The translations under genes were made by a program, and so were the position numbers. The notes beneath the pieces are model-generated. The model had not been told where the DNA came from, made no database searches, and was given only the letters and a program-made list of their open reading frames with translations. 64,000 nucleotides of DNA from Bacteroidales bacterium (lineage in GTDB: Bacteria; Bacteroidota; Bacteroidia; Bacteroidales; F082). The stretch covers positions 124,001-188,000 of the forward strand of contig JAFXMK010000018.1 in assembly GCA_017530365.1 (NCBI GenBank). The letters are read 5' to 3'. This document shows, piece after piece, positions 15,235 to 23,385 of the stretch (its first letter is position 1; every line of letters begins with the position of its first letter).

Positions 15235-16446
15235 ATGAAAGAGCTGAGCGGCAAATTGATTCTTGCATTGAGCGGCGGCATCGACTCCATGGTGCTGTCT
15301 GATCTGTTGTTGCGAGCCAAGGCTGAATTTGTGTTGGCCCATTGTAACTTCCACCTGAGAGGCGATGAATCCGATGGCGATGAACAGTTTGTTCGAGACT
15401 ATGCTTCACAAAATGGCTTAACGATTTATGTGAAGCATTTCGATACGCTAAACTATGCCGAGGAACATAAGCTTTCCATTGAGATGGCAGCACGTGAATT
15501 GCGCTACGCTTGGTTTGAAGAGCTCCGTCAACAATTGAATTACGATTATATCGCCGTGGCCCATCATGCCGATGACCAACTCGAAACTTTCTTTATCAAT
15601 CTGTTGCGTGGTGCTGGAATTAGAGGCTTGAAAGGAATGCAAAAGGTTAACGGTCGTATCATCCGGCCATTATTGGACGTTCCGAGAGCGGAGATTCAGC
15701 AATATGCTGAGGAGCATCATCTTCAGTGGTGTGAAGACCATACCAATGCTGAGACCCAATTCCTCCGCAATAAGATCCGACATGAATTACTGCCCGTTAT
15801 TGATGGCATTTCCAAAGAGGGGAGAAGCGCCATCTTGAAATCCATTAACCATCTGGCATCGGAAAATGAATTATATCGGGAATTGCTAAAAGAGAAACTG
15901 CCAACTTCCAACTGTCAACTGTCAACTGTCAACTTCCAACTCCTTTTCGAGTGGCTGCGCGATTATGGATTTAACGAGGATCAAGTCCATTTCATCCATG
16001 AAGCCTTAAATAGCGGCCAACCTGGCACTAGTTTCTTTTCCCCGACTCATCGGGTGACTATCGAGCGTAACGGCCTCGAATTGACACCGATTTGTCAGCA
16101 GAATGCGACACCGCTGGAGTTGTCGTATGAGCAAATCACCAACGATTGCAGCTTTGTCATGGACACTTCCAATAGAGTGGCTCAATTGGATTACGAAAAG
16201 CTTACTTTCCCCTTGCAGATCAGGAAATGGCAGGCAGGCGACCGGTTCCATCCCTTGGGTATGAAAGGCTCCAAGCTCCTGAGCGATTTCTTTGTGGATC
16301 GGAAGATGACGAACCGACAAAAAGAGGAGTGTTATGTGCTTGTTACAGCGGACGATACGATTGTTTGGGTGGTCGGCAGACGGATTGACGACCATTATAA
16401 GGTGACGGACAAAACAAAAACAATTCTTAAGGTTCAGATTGTTTGA
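15235..16446 (+). CDS. tilS: tRNA(Ile)-lysidine synthase
   Basis: 403 aa. Ligates lysine to C34 of tRNA-Ile(CAU) using ATP, an essential cytosolic modification. The PP-loop motif ALSGGIDSMVL is near residue 12, followed by HCNFHLRGDESDGDEQFVR, the conserved AHHADDQLETFFINLLRGAGIRGLKGM and RPLLDVPRAEI; the C-terminal substrate-binding domain contains IRKWQAGDRFHPLGMKG. Odd feature: nt 15901-15942 is an array of six heptamers read in frame as 14 residues (223-236, PTSNCQLSTVNFQL) at the domain junction. It starts 6 nt after the preceding gene and probably shares its transcript. Confidence 0.93.
   Translation: MKELSGKLILALSGGIDSMVLSDLLLRAKAEFVLAHCNFHLRGDESDGDEQFVRDYASQNGLTIYVKHFDTLNYAEEHKLSIEMAARELRYAWFEELRQQLNYDYIAVAHHADDQLETFFINLLRGAGIRGLKGMQKVNGRIIRPLLDVPRAEIQQYAEEHHLQWCEDHTNAETQFLRNKIRHELLPVIDGISKEGRSAILKSINHLASENELYRELLKEKLPTSNCQLSTVNFQLLFEWLRDYGFNEDQVHFIHEALNSGQPGTSFFSPTHRVTIERNGLELTPICQQNATPLELSYEQITNDCSFVMDTSNRVAQLDYEKLTFPLQIRKWQAGDRFHPLGMKGSKLLSDFFVDRKMTNRQKEECYVLVTADDTIVWVVGRRIDDHYKVTDKTKTILKVQIV
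15901..15942 (+). repeat. In-frame heptamer array inside tilS (6 x 7 bp)
   Basis: Units CCAACTT, CCAACTG, TCAACTG, TCAACTG, TCAACTT, CCAACTC. The total of 42 nt is exactly 14 codons, so the reading frame is kept. Same unit family as the intergenic arrays at 13586, 50830 and 50949. Confidence 0.9.
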
Positions 16447-16455
16447 TAGTTTTAT

Positions 16456-16463
16456 TATTTTTG
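16456..16463 (+). promoter_or_regulatory. -7 promoter box for the dsbD-like operon
   Basis: TATTTTTG followed by CATCC, 32 nt upstream of the ATG at 16496. Confidence 0.6.
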
Positions 16464-16495
16464 CATCCCTAACCAGAGTTTAATTTTGATCCTAT

Positions 16496-18571
16496 ATGAA
16501 AAAACTGTTTTTGTCGCTATTGTTGGTCTTTTTGGCCGCATTTACTTTTAAAACCCAGGCTCAGGAAATCTTGGATCCAGTCCAATGGAGCTTTGCCATC
16601 AACGACCTGAATGATCAGGAATTCGAGCTGGTGGCCACGGCAACCATCGAGCCGTCGTATCACATCTATTCCACCAAAATGCCTGACATGGGGCCGCTAC
16701 CTACCGTGTTCAGCTTTGAAGGCAACGAGTATTACGAGCCGGTAGGTGAGGGCTACGACCTTACCGAAGTGCCATTGTTCCATGACGACATCTTTGAAGT
16801 GGATTATTACCAGTTCTCTGGAACGGCTTCCTTCGGCCAGAAGTTTAAGAAGCTAAAGGACGGATCGTTTCCCATTGTCGGCGAGCTGGATTATCAGGCT
16901 TGCAAAGACGGTATGTGCGTATCCCTGACAGAGGATATCAACATGACGTATGGCGACCAAGCTGTGCTGACGGCTGCAGAACCTGAAAACGAAGGTGTCG
17001 GTGGTCATGCCAAGTCGAACATCTGGTCGATGATCCTTGAGGCCATCCTCTGGGGCTTTGCTGCCCTGCTCACGCCTTGTGTGTTCCCGATGATCCCGAT
17101 GACCGTGTCGTTCTTCATGCATGGCGAAGGAGAGAGCAAAGCGCAAGGCCGTTTCAAAGCCTTTATGTATTTCCTCTTCATTGTGTTGCTTTATACCCTC
17201 CCGATTGCCATCATTATTCTGGTGACTTGGTTGGTGGGTGGCAACAGCGTCACGGCCGACATTTTCAACTGGCTGGCCACACACTGGCTGCCGAATATTC
17301 TCTTCTTCTTGGTGTTCATGGTCTTTGCGGCTTCGTTCTTCGGCGCCTTCGAGATCACGCTGGGCAGCAACATGGTGAACAAGAGCGACAGCAAACAAAA
17401 TACTAAGAATCTCGGCGGTATCTTCTTCATGGCCTTGACTCTAGTGTTGGTGTCCTTTGCCTGCACGGGTCCCATCGTGGGAACGGTGCTTATCAAGTCC
17501 ACCTCGGGTGAGTTTTGGGCTCCTATCGTGACGATGTTTGCCTTTGCCGTGGCATTCGCCCTGCCGTTTGCTCTGTTTGCCTTCTTCCCGAACCTGCTGC
17601 AACGCCTACCCAAGAGCGGCGGCTGGCTTAATTCGGTGAAGGTGGTCTTAGGCTTCATCGAAGTCGCCCTTGGTTTCAAGTTCCTTAGTGTTGCCGACCA
17701 GACCTATCACTGGCATCTGCTCGACCGCGAGGTCTATCTTGGCATCTGGATTGTGTGCTTCACCTTGCTTGGACTCTACCTGCTCGGCAAGATCCGCTTC
17801 AAAGGCGAGAAGGAAGTCAAGGAACTGGGCGTGTTCCGCCTGATCCTCATCATCATCGACTTCACCTTTGTCATCTATATGATCCCTGGCATGTGGGGCG
17901 CTCCTCTGAAGGCTCTCTCTGGCTATCTGCCGCCCAAACAGACCCTCGACTTCGACCTCAACCGTATCATCGAGGAGAACAGCGAGAAGGTGATAGACTA
18001 TGTGGATGCCAAATTTGCCAACATGGCAGTGGCGCCGCAAGGCCAAGCCCAATCGGCTGTCACGGCTACCTTCGACGAAGAACCCAAGTATGCCGACCTC
18101 TTCCATCTTGCCCATAACCTCAAGGGTTATTTCGACTACGACCAGGCATTGGCATGTGCCAAGGTGGTAAACAAGCCTATTTTCATCGACTTCACCGGTC
18201 ACGGCTGTGTCAACTGTCGTGAGATGGAAGCTAACGTGTGGAGCGATCCCCGAGTGAAAGAAATGCTGCGTAACGACTTCGTGATCTGTGCCTTGTACGT
18301 CGATGACAAGACTTCGTTGCCCGAAGAGGAATGGTATACCTCCAGCTATGATGGCAAAGAGAAGAAGACCATCGGTCGCAAGTGGGCAGACTTCCAGATT
18401 TCAAAGTTCGGTACCAATGCCCAACCTTATTACTGCCTGATGGATCACAATGGCAATTTGCTGATGAAACCTCGGGCATACGATCTTGATAAGGATGCTT
18501 TTGTGGCCTTCCTTAAAGACGGTTTGAAGAATTTCCAAGAGGGGACGTTTTATCAACATGTTTTGAATTGA
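16496..18571 (+). CDS. dsbD: DsbD-like thiol:disulfide interchange protein
   Basis: 691 aa. Moves electrons from cytosolic thioredoxin across the inner membrane to periplasmic thiols. The three parts of DsbD are all present: signal peptide plus N-terminal alpha domain with YQACKDGMCVSL (two Cys); the eight-helix cytochrome-c-biogenesis-type core with the paired membrane Cys in LLTPCVFPMIPMTVSFF and VSFACTGPIVGTV; and the C-terminal thioredoxin-like domain with GHGCVNCREMEANVW (CVNC). All six redox cysteines appear conserved, so a working relay is expected. Several hydrophobic stretches beyond the core (VFRLILIIIDFTFVIYMIPG) add length. It overlaps the next gene by 4 nt. It is probably linked in function to the redox and peroxidase proteins of the envelope. 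Confidence 0.9.
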   Translation: MKKLFLSLLLVFLAAFTFKTQAQEILDPVQWSFAINDLNDQEFELVATATIEPSYHIYSTKMPDMGPLPTVFSFEGNEYYEPVGEGYDLTEVPLFHDDIFEVDYYQFSGTASFGQKFKKLKDGSFPIVGELDYQACKDGMCVSLTEDINMTYGDQAVLTAAEPENEGVGGHAKSNIWSMILEAILWGFAALLTPCVFPMIPMTVSFFMHGEGESKAQGRFKAFMYFLFIVLLYTLPIAIIILVTWLVGGNSVTADIFNWLATHWLPNILFFLVFMVFAASFFGAFEITLGSNMVNKSDSKQNTKNLGGIFFMALTLVLVSFACTGPIVGTVLIKSTSGEFWAPIVTMFAFAVAFALPFALFAFFPNLLQRLPKSGGWLNSVKVVLGFIEVALGFKFLSVADQTYHWHLLDREVYLGIWIVCFTLLGLYLLGKIRFKGEKEVKELGVFRLILIIIDFTFVIYMIPGMWGAPLKALSGYLPPKQTLDFDLNRIIEENSEKVIDYVDAKFANMAVAPQGQAQSAVTATFDEEPKYADLFHLAHNLKGYFDYDQALACAKVVNKPIFIDFTGHGCVNCREMEANVWSDPRVKEMLRNDFVICALYVDDKTSLPEEEWYTSSYDGKEKKTIGRKWADFQISKFGTNAQPYYCLMDHNGNLLMKPRAYDLDKDAFVAFLKDGLKNFQEGTFYQHVLN

Positions 18572-19866
18572 TGAATAGCAAGTACGTCATGGCGAGGAGG
18601 AACGACGAAGCAATCCAACCTGAACAGTCTCTGTTCCGCTCAAGTTGGATTGCCGCGCTTCACTGCGTTTCGCTCGCATTGACGCTAGTGCTATTGCTTT
18701 TTATATCCCAACCAGTATTAGCCTGTACCTCGGTCATTGTTTCTGGCCGGGTCACCAAGGACGGCCGTCCGATTATCTTCAAGCATCGCGACACCAATAA
18801 GATGCAGAACCTGTCTGTTGTCCGGCAGGGTCCCAAGTACCGCTATGTCGGCGTGGTAAATGCCGAAGACCTAACTCCCGTCAGTGTTTGGGGAGGCCAT
18901 AATGAGGCGGGATTTGCCATCATTAACACGGCGGCCTATAACCTGAATGGCAATGGAGGCGACACGGACAGTGATGGCATTTTGCTTCGCAAAGCCTTGG
19001 GACTTTGTGCTACTTTGGCTGATTTTGAAAGATTGATCGACACGGTCAAGAAGCCCATGGATGTGAACTCCAATATCGCTGTGCTCGATGCCCAAGGTGG
19101 TTGTGCCTATTATGAGGTGGGCAACTATAACTACGTGAAATTCGACGTCAACGATACCTTGGTGGCTCCTGACGGCTACTTGATGCGCACCAACTTTGGC
19201 ACTACAGGAAACCATAAGAAAGACCAAGGGTTGGATCGGTATGCTGCCATTATCACTTTTATGGAGAAGGCCTGCCGCGAAGGGCATCTTGACCATGAAT
19301 ATCTCATCACCCATATTCCTCGCTACCTGACCCATGGCGGGACGAAGAGAAACTTATATGACGATATGCCGGAATCTTCATCCGACACTTGCTTTGTCTC
19401 CTTTGTAGAGTACACCGCGCGTTATTACTCGTCATCCGTGGTGCTCGTCCAGGGCGTTAGACCTGACGAGTCGCCGCTGCACACCGTCAGCTGGACCATC
19501 ATGGGTTGGCCTTTGGCTGCCGTCGCCATGCCTTTGGTTTTGCTTCCATCCGGAAAATTGCCTGCTTTGGTCACTGATGATGGGACGGGGCATTCTTGGC
19601 TCAGCGAATATAGTTTGAAGCTGAAGGCACGTGCCTTTTCGCGGAAACGTGGCAAGGACAAGACATACTGCAATCTCGCTGTTCTTTTCAACAAGCAGGG
19701 AACTGGTATTTCGCAACGTGTCCTACCTTTGGAAGAAGAGGTGATCCGCCAAGGCGAAGAAGTGCTTTCCAAGCTTCGCAAGAACAATGATGATCTGGCG
19801 GTGGAATCCTATTACGATTGGGTGGATACGTATGTCAGGGAATGGTATCGATTAATGTTTGAATAA
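18568..19866 (+). CDS. C45-family Ntn-hydrolase (acyltransferase/carcinine hydrolase-like), exported
   Basis: 432 aa. After an N-terminal hydrophobic segment (LALTLVLLLFISQPVLA) the mature sequence starts at Cys53: CTSVIVSGRVTKDGRPIIFKHRDTN. This is the N-terminal nucleophile pattern of the peptidase C45 / isopenicillin-N acyltransferase superfamily; GGHNEAGFAIINTAAYNL and the later NSNIAVLDAQGGCAYYEVGN also fit. Such enzymes cleave or transfer amide-linked acyl groups after self-processing; here the signal cleavage itself could expose the Cys. Odd feature: residues 6-39, including half of the hydrophobic segment, are encoded by the palindromic repeat at 18585-18684. It lies in the dsbD-ABC exporter operon, 8 nt before the ATPase gene. 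Confidence 0.8.
   Translation: MMNSKYVMARRNDEAIQPEQSLFRSSWIAALHCVSLALTLVLLLFISQPVLACTSVIVSGRVTKDGRPIIFKHRDTNKMQNLSVVRQGPKYRYVGVVNAEDLTPVSVWGGHNEAGFAIINTAAYNLNGNGGDTDSDGILLRKALGLCATLADFERLIDTVKKPMDVNSNIAVLDAQGGCAYYEVGNYNYVKFDVNDTLVAPDGYLMRTNFGTTGNHKKDQGLDRYAAIITFMEKACREGHLDHEYLITHIPRYLTHGGTKRNLYDDMPESSSDTCFVSFVEYTARYYSSSVVLVQGVRPDESPLHTVSWTIMGWPLAAVAMPLVLLPSGKLPALVTDDGTGHSWLSEYSLKLKARAFSRKRGKDKTYCNLAVLFNKQGTGISQRVLPLEEEVIRQGEEVLSKLRKNNDDLAVESYYDWVDTYVREWYRLMFE
18585..18684. repeat. 100-bp imperfect palindrome (CGTCATTGCGAG-type repeat) inside a coding sequence
   Basis: The left arm begins CGTCATGGCGAG, continues through GACGAAGCAATCCAAC, and is mirrored by the right arm GTTGGATTGCCGCGC... ending TTTCGCTCGCATTGACG. 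This is the form of the widespread CGTCATTGCGAG...CTCGCAATGACG interspersed palindromes. It begins 14 nt after the dsbD stop codon and is read through as the N-terminus of the C45 hydrolase. A partial copy lies at 43423-43461. Confidence 0.85.
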
Positions 19867-19874
19867 AATAAAAT

Positions 19875-20651
19875 ATGTCAGAAATCCTTCGTGTTGAAGG
19901 CCTATGCAAGACCTTCAGGCTTTCACGCAAACAACAGAAAATAGAGCGGACCGACCGTAAGGAGATCGTTGCGGTAAATAATCTCTCTTTCACTGCCAAT
20001 CAAGGCGAGATTTTCGGTCTGCTGGGTCCCAACGGCGCTGGCAAGACAACCACCTTGCGCATGCTCTCTACCTTGATCCGTCCCGACAGCGGCGATGCCA
20101 TCCTGGACGGCTACAGCGTGGTAAACCAGCCGGAAGAAGTGCGCGGAAAGATTGGTTTCCTTACCTCAGAATTGAAGTTGGAAGACTTCTTCACTCCGAA
20201 TTATCTCTTCGACTTTTTTAGTCAGCTTCACCATGTTGACGAAGCCACTATGAGGGAACGCAAAAAACAGATGTTCAGCCGTTTTGGTATCGACAGGTTT
20301 GCTGAAGTCAAGGTGGCGAATCTCTCTACTGGCATGAAGCAGAAACTGTCGCTGGTCATCTCGTTGGTACATGATCCTGACATCATCATCTTCGACGAGC
20401 CCACCAACGGTCTCGATGTGCTGACGGCGCGTACGGTCACCGACTACCTCCAAGAGCTCCGTGATCTGGGCAAAACCATCATCTTGAGCACCCACATCTT
20501 CAGTCTTGTAGAAAGGTTGTGCGACCGTGTGGGCATCATCATCGATGGACAGCTGACACATTGCGACACGCTGGAAAACATCTGCAACGGCCAAACGCTT
20601 GAGGACCGTTTCTTCGATATTTATAAGGAAAAGAAAGGAGAGCAGGAGTGA
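19875..20651 (+). CDS. ABC transporter ATP-binding protein (NatA-like)
   Basis: 258 aa, complete nucleotide-binding domain: Walker A GPNGAGKTT (near residue 52), Q-loop region ending in FLTSELKLEDFFTP, signature LSTGMKQKLSL, Walker B IIIFDEPTNGLD and switch His in STHIFSL. The insertion SRKQQKIERTDRKEIVAV between the first strands is characteristic of NatA/CcmA-type exporters. It powers the ABC-2 permease in the next gene, with which it overlaps by 4 nt. The substrate (sodium in NatAB, drugs or peptides in relatives) cannot be told. Confidence 0.9.
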   Translation: MSEILRVEGLCKTFRLSRKQQKIERTDRKEIVAVNNLSFTANQGEIFGLLGPNGAGKTTTLRMLSTLIRPDSGDAILDGYSVVNQPEEVRGKIGFLTSELKLEDFFTPNYLFDFFSQLHHVDEATMRERKKQMFSRFGIDRFAEVKVANLSTGMKQKLSLVISLVHDPDIIIFDEPTNGLDVLTARTVTDYLQELRDLGKTIILSTHIFSLVERLCDRVGIIIDGQLTHCDTLENICNGQTLEDRFFDIYKEKKGEQE

Positions 20652-21844
20652 TGAAGAGTAACACTTGGACCATCATTAAGAAAGAATTCGCTCGTTTCTT
20701 TGGCGACCGGCAGCTGTTGTTTACCTCGGTCATCATGCCGGGCTTGCTCATCTATCTCATCTATACCCTTATGGGTAGTGGCATGAGTAAGATGGCAACG
20801 GAAGGTGCTGACGATCTGGTCGTCGTCCGTGTGGAGAACCTGCCCGAAAGCGTGACTCCGCTGGTGGAAGGCATGCCTTCTGTTGCAGTGTCGCCTCAAC
20901 TTATCTCACAGGAAGACATTGATAATCTTGAAAGCAAAGACCTGAATGAAGTGCTGGTGCGCTTCCCGGAAGGATTCGACACACTGGTGGCAGCTTATAG
21001 TCCTCAAAGTGGAGAACCGGCACCAAATGTTGAGATCTACTACAATTCGGCCAACAATGCCTCTTCTCGGGTGTATCATCTATTGGAAGGTTCCCTTTCG
21101 GCCTACGAGGATCAGCTGAGCAACCGGTTTGATATCAACCGCGCCGATAGCGAACAGGCACAATTCGATATGGCCAGCAGCGACGATGTACTGGGAAGCA
21201 TTCTCTCCAAGCTCATCCCCATGCTCATCTTGATGATGATCTTCAGCGGCGTGATGGCTATCGCGCCTAGCAGCATCGCTGGTGAGAAGGAACGTGGCAC
21301 TATTGCCACCTTGCTGGTGACTCCTATGAAAAGGAATGAACTGGCACTGGGCAAAGTGGTTTCGTTGAGCGGCATGGCACTATTGAGTGGCATCTCCAGC
21401 TTTGTCGGCATCGCACTATCGCTGCCTAAGATGATACAAGCCGATGCGGCAGGCATAGAATTGGGACTGAATTATACCACTTCCGACTATGTGGTGCTGC
21501 TGATTACCATCTTGGCTACGGTGCTTGTTATGGCCTCCGTGGTGTGCATATTGTCGGCCTTGGCCAAGGATGTCAAAAACGCCGGTACAATGGTCGTGCC
21601 CTTCATGTTGGTGGTGATGTTTTGTGGCTTGATGCCTATGTTCCAGAATGGCACGCCAGAGAACCTGACGGCATACCTGATCCCGTTCTACAACTCCATT
21701 CAGGTGATGACGGCAACCTTCGCACACGAGATGAAATGGTTACCCGTTATTGTCACATTAGCTGCCAATGTGGTGTACACAGGCGTTGCCGTCTGGGTGC
21801 TCACCAAGATGTTCAACAGCGAGAAGGTGATGTTCTCGAGATAA
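20648..21844 (+). CDS. ABC-2 type permease (NatB-like)
   Basis: 398 aa. One N-terminal helix (LLFTSVIMPGLLIYLIYTLMG), a large extracytoplasmic domain of about 160 residues, then five to six helices (ILSKLIPMLILMMIFSGVMAI, MALLSGISSFVGIALSLP, YVVLLITILATVLVMASVVCI, VPFMLVVMFCGLMP, LPVIVTLAANVVYTGVAVWVL). APSSIAGEKERGTIATLLVTPMKRNEL is the conserved cytosolic coupling motif of ABC-2 permeases. It pairs with the preceding ATPase, is the last gene of the dsbD operon, and is followed by a terminator. Confidence 0.88.
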   Translation: MMKSNTWTIIKKEFARFFGDRQLLFTSVIMPGLLIYLIYTLMGSGMSKMATEGADDLVVVRVENLPESVTPLVEGMPSVAVSPQLISQEDIDNLESKDLNEVLVRFPEGFDTLVAAYSPQSGEPAPNVEIYYNSANNASSRVYHLLEGSLSAYEDQLSNRFDINRADSEQAQFDMASSDDVLGSILSKLIPMLILMMIFSGVMAIAPSSIAGEKERGTIATLLVTPMKRNELALGKVVSLSGMALLSGISSFVGIALSLPKMIQADAAGIELGLNYTTSDYVVLLITILATVLVMASVVCILSALAKDVKNAGTMVVPFMLVVMFCGLMPMFQNGTPENLTAYLIPFYNSIQVMTATFAHEMKWLPVIVTLAANVVYTGVAVWVLTKMFNSEKVMFSR

Positions 21845-21845
21845 T

Positions 21846-21877
21846 AAAAAAGAGCGGCTTTCGCCGCTCTTTTTTAT
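21846..21877. terminator. Bidirectional terminator between the ABC permease and the dipeptidase
   Basis: AAAAAAGAGCGGC, loop TTTC, GCCGCTCTTTTTT; strong stem with A and T runs on either side, serving both convergent genes. Confidence 0.88.
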
Positions 21878-21879
21878 TG

Positions 21880-23247
21880 CTACTTCCCTTCGGCAAAATG
21901 CTGATAGAACTGGATGATCGTCTCGATGCCCTTGTAGAAGTGGTCGAGGCGGTAGTTCTCGTTGGGTGAGTGGATGGCGTCCTCTCCGAGACCGAAGCCC
22001 ATGAGGATGGACTTGATGCCCAGCACTCTTTCAAACTCAGAGATGATCGGGATGGAACCGCCGGAACGCATCGGGATGGGCTGTTTGCCGTAGGTGTCCA
22101 TGTAAGCGGCTTCAGCGGCTTTGTAGGCTGGCAGGTCGATTGGGCAGCCGTAGGCTTGTCCGCCGTGTAATGGGGTGACCTTCACGGTGACATACTTGGG
22201 AGCCTTCTTCTCGAAGTAGTTCTTCACCAGCTTGGCGATCTTCTCGTGGTCCTGGTTCGGCACCAGACGGCAGGAGAGCTTGGCGTAGGCCTTGGAGGGC
22301 AACACGGTCTTGCTGCCTTCGCCGGTGTAGCCGCCCCACATACCGCAGAGGTCGAAGGTCGGACGGATGCCCACACGCTCGATCTTGGTATAGCCTTTCT
22401 CGCCACGGAGGGCCTTCACGTTCAAGCTTTCCTTGTAAGCCTTTTCATCGTAAGGAGCCATGTTGAGCAACTGGCGTTCCTTGCGGGAGCAGGTCACCAC
22501 ATCGTCGTAGAAGTGGGGGATGGTGATGTGGTTGTTCTCGTCCATGCAGCCGGCGATCAACTCGCAGAGCGTGTTCAAGGGGTTGGCCACGCTGCCGCCG
22601 AAGATGCCCGAGTGCAGGTCGGCGTTCGGACCGGTGACTTCGATTTCCCAGTAGGCAAGGCCTCTCAATCCGGTGGTGATGCTTGGAGTGTCTGAAGCGA
22701 TCATAGAGGTGTCGGAAACCAGAATGACATCAGCCTTCACTAGGTTCTTGTATTTCACAATCCATTTGGCGAGGCTGCCGGAACCGATCTCCTCTTCGCC
22801 TTCAAGCATGAACTTCACATTGCAGGGAAGGGTGCCGGTCTTGACCATGGTTTCGAAAGCCTTGGCGTGCATGAACGACTGGCCTTTGTCGTCGTCGGCA
22901 CCACGTGCCCAGATGCGGCCGTCTTTCACCACGGGTTCAAAAGGTTTGGTGTTCCACAACTCGATGGGATCCACGGGCATCACGTCGTAGTGGCCATAGA
23001 CCAGTACGGTGGGCTTCTTCGGGTCGATGATCTTCTCGCCATACACAATGGGGTTGCCGTCGGTAGGCATCACTTCGGCTTTGTCGGCGCCAGCTTTCAA
23101 TAGATGTTCGCGCCAACATTCAGCACAGCGAATCATGTCGGGTTTATGTGCTGCCTCTGAGCTGATGGAAGGAATACGGATCAATTCAAAAAGTTCCTCA
23201 AGGAAACGGTCCTTGTTTTCTTTGATGTACTTGTCGGTGGTTTTCAT
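21880..23247 (-). CDS. M20-family metallodipeptidase
   Basis: 455 aa from ATG at 23247 (an upstream in-frame start at 23304 would add an unlikely tail MIFFLTFVHLLSFF, and a promoter box lies within it). M20 zinc-site motifs: YGHYDVMP (His and catalytic Asp), ARGADDDKGQ (bridging Asp), and LEGEEEIGS (catalytic Glu and ligand Glu), with the C-terminal ligand His in SPNENYRLDHF region. The lid domain includes SGIFGGSVANPL. It hydrolyses dipeptides with a range of side chains, in the cytosol (no signal peptide). It is convergent with the ABC exporter genes. Confidence 0.88.
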   Translation of the reverse strand: MKTTDKYIKENKDRFLEELFELIRIPSISSEAAHKPDMIRCAECWREHLLKAGADKAEVMPTDGNPIVYGEKIIDPKKPTVLVYGHYDVMPVDPIELWNTKPFEPVVKDGRIWARGADDDKGQSFMHAKAFETMVKTGTLPCNVKFMLEGEEEIGSGSLAKWIVKYKNLVKADVILVSDTSMIASDTPSITTGLRGLAYWEIEVTGPNADLHSGIFGGSVANPLNTLCELIAGCMDENNHITIPHFYDDVVTCSRKERQLLNMAPYDEKAYKESLNVKALRGEKGYTKIERVGIRPTFDLCGMWGGYTGEGSKTVLPSKAYAKLSCRLVPNQDHEKIAKLVKNYFEKKAPKYVTVKVTPLHGGQAYGCPIDLPAYKAAEAAYMDTYGKQPIPMRSGGSIPIISEFERVLGIKSILMGFGLGEDAIHSPNENYRLDHFYKGIETIIQFYQHFAEGK

Positions 23248-23282
23248 ATTTCGATGATTTGAAAAAAAACTCAAAAGATGGA

Positions 23283-23290
23283 CAAAAGTA
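23283..23290 (-). promoter_or_regulatory. -7 promoter box for the dipeptidase gene
   Basis: TACTTTTG on the minus strand, 36 nt upstream of the chosen ATG. It supports 23247 as the start. Confidence 0.55.
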
Positions 23291-23334
23291 AGAAAAAAAA
23301 TCATAAAAAACCACCGATATTTAATTATGTAGTG

Positions 23335-23342
23335 TATCTTTG
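23335..23342 (+). promoter_or_regulatory. -7 promoter box for the T9SS subtilase
   Basis: TATCTTTG followed by CAAAGG, 43 nt upstream of the ATG at 23386. Confidence 0.65.
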
Positions 23343-23385
23343 CAAAGGTAACTATCAGATAGTTAATTATTTAAATTTGTTCGAC

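Noticed and set aside
18568..18684. Insertion sequence at the dsbD/hydrolase junction
   Set aside because: Only a 100-bp palindrome is present, with no transposase and no clear target-site duplication.
23278..23385. Upstream extension of the subtilase (starting MDKSKKKNHKK)
   Set aside because: It spans the -7 promoter box at 23335 and precedes a typical signal peptide beginning at 23386.
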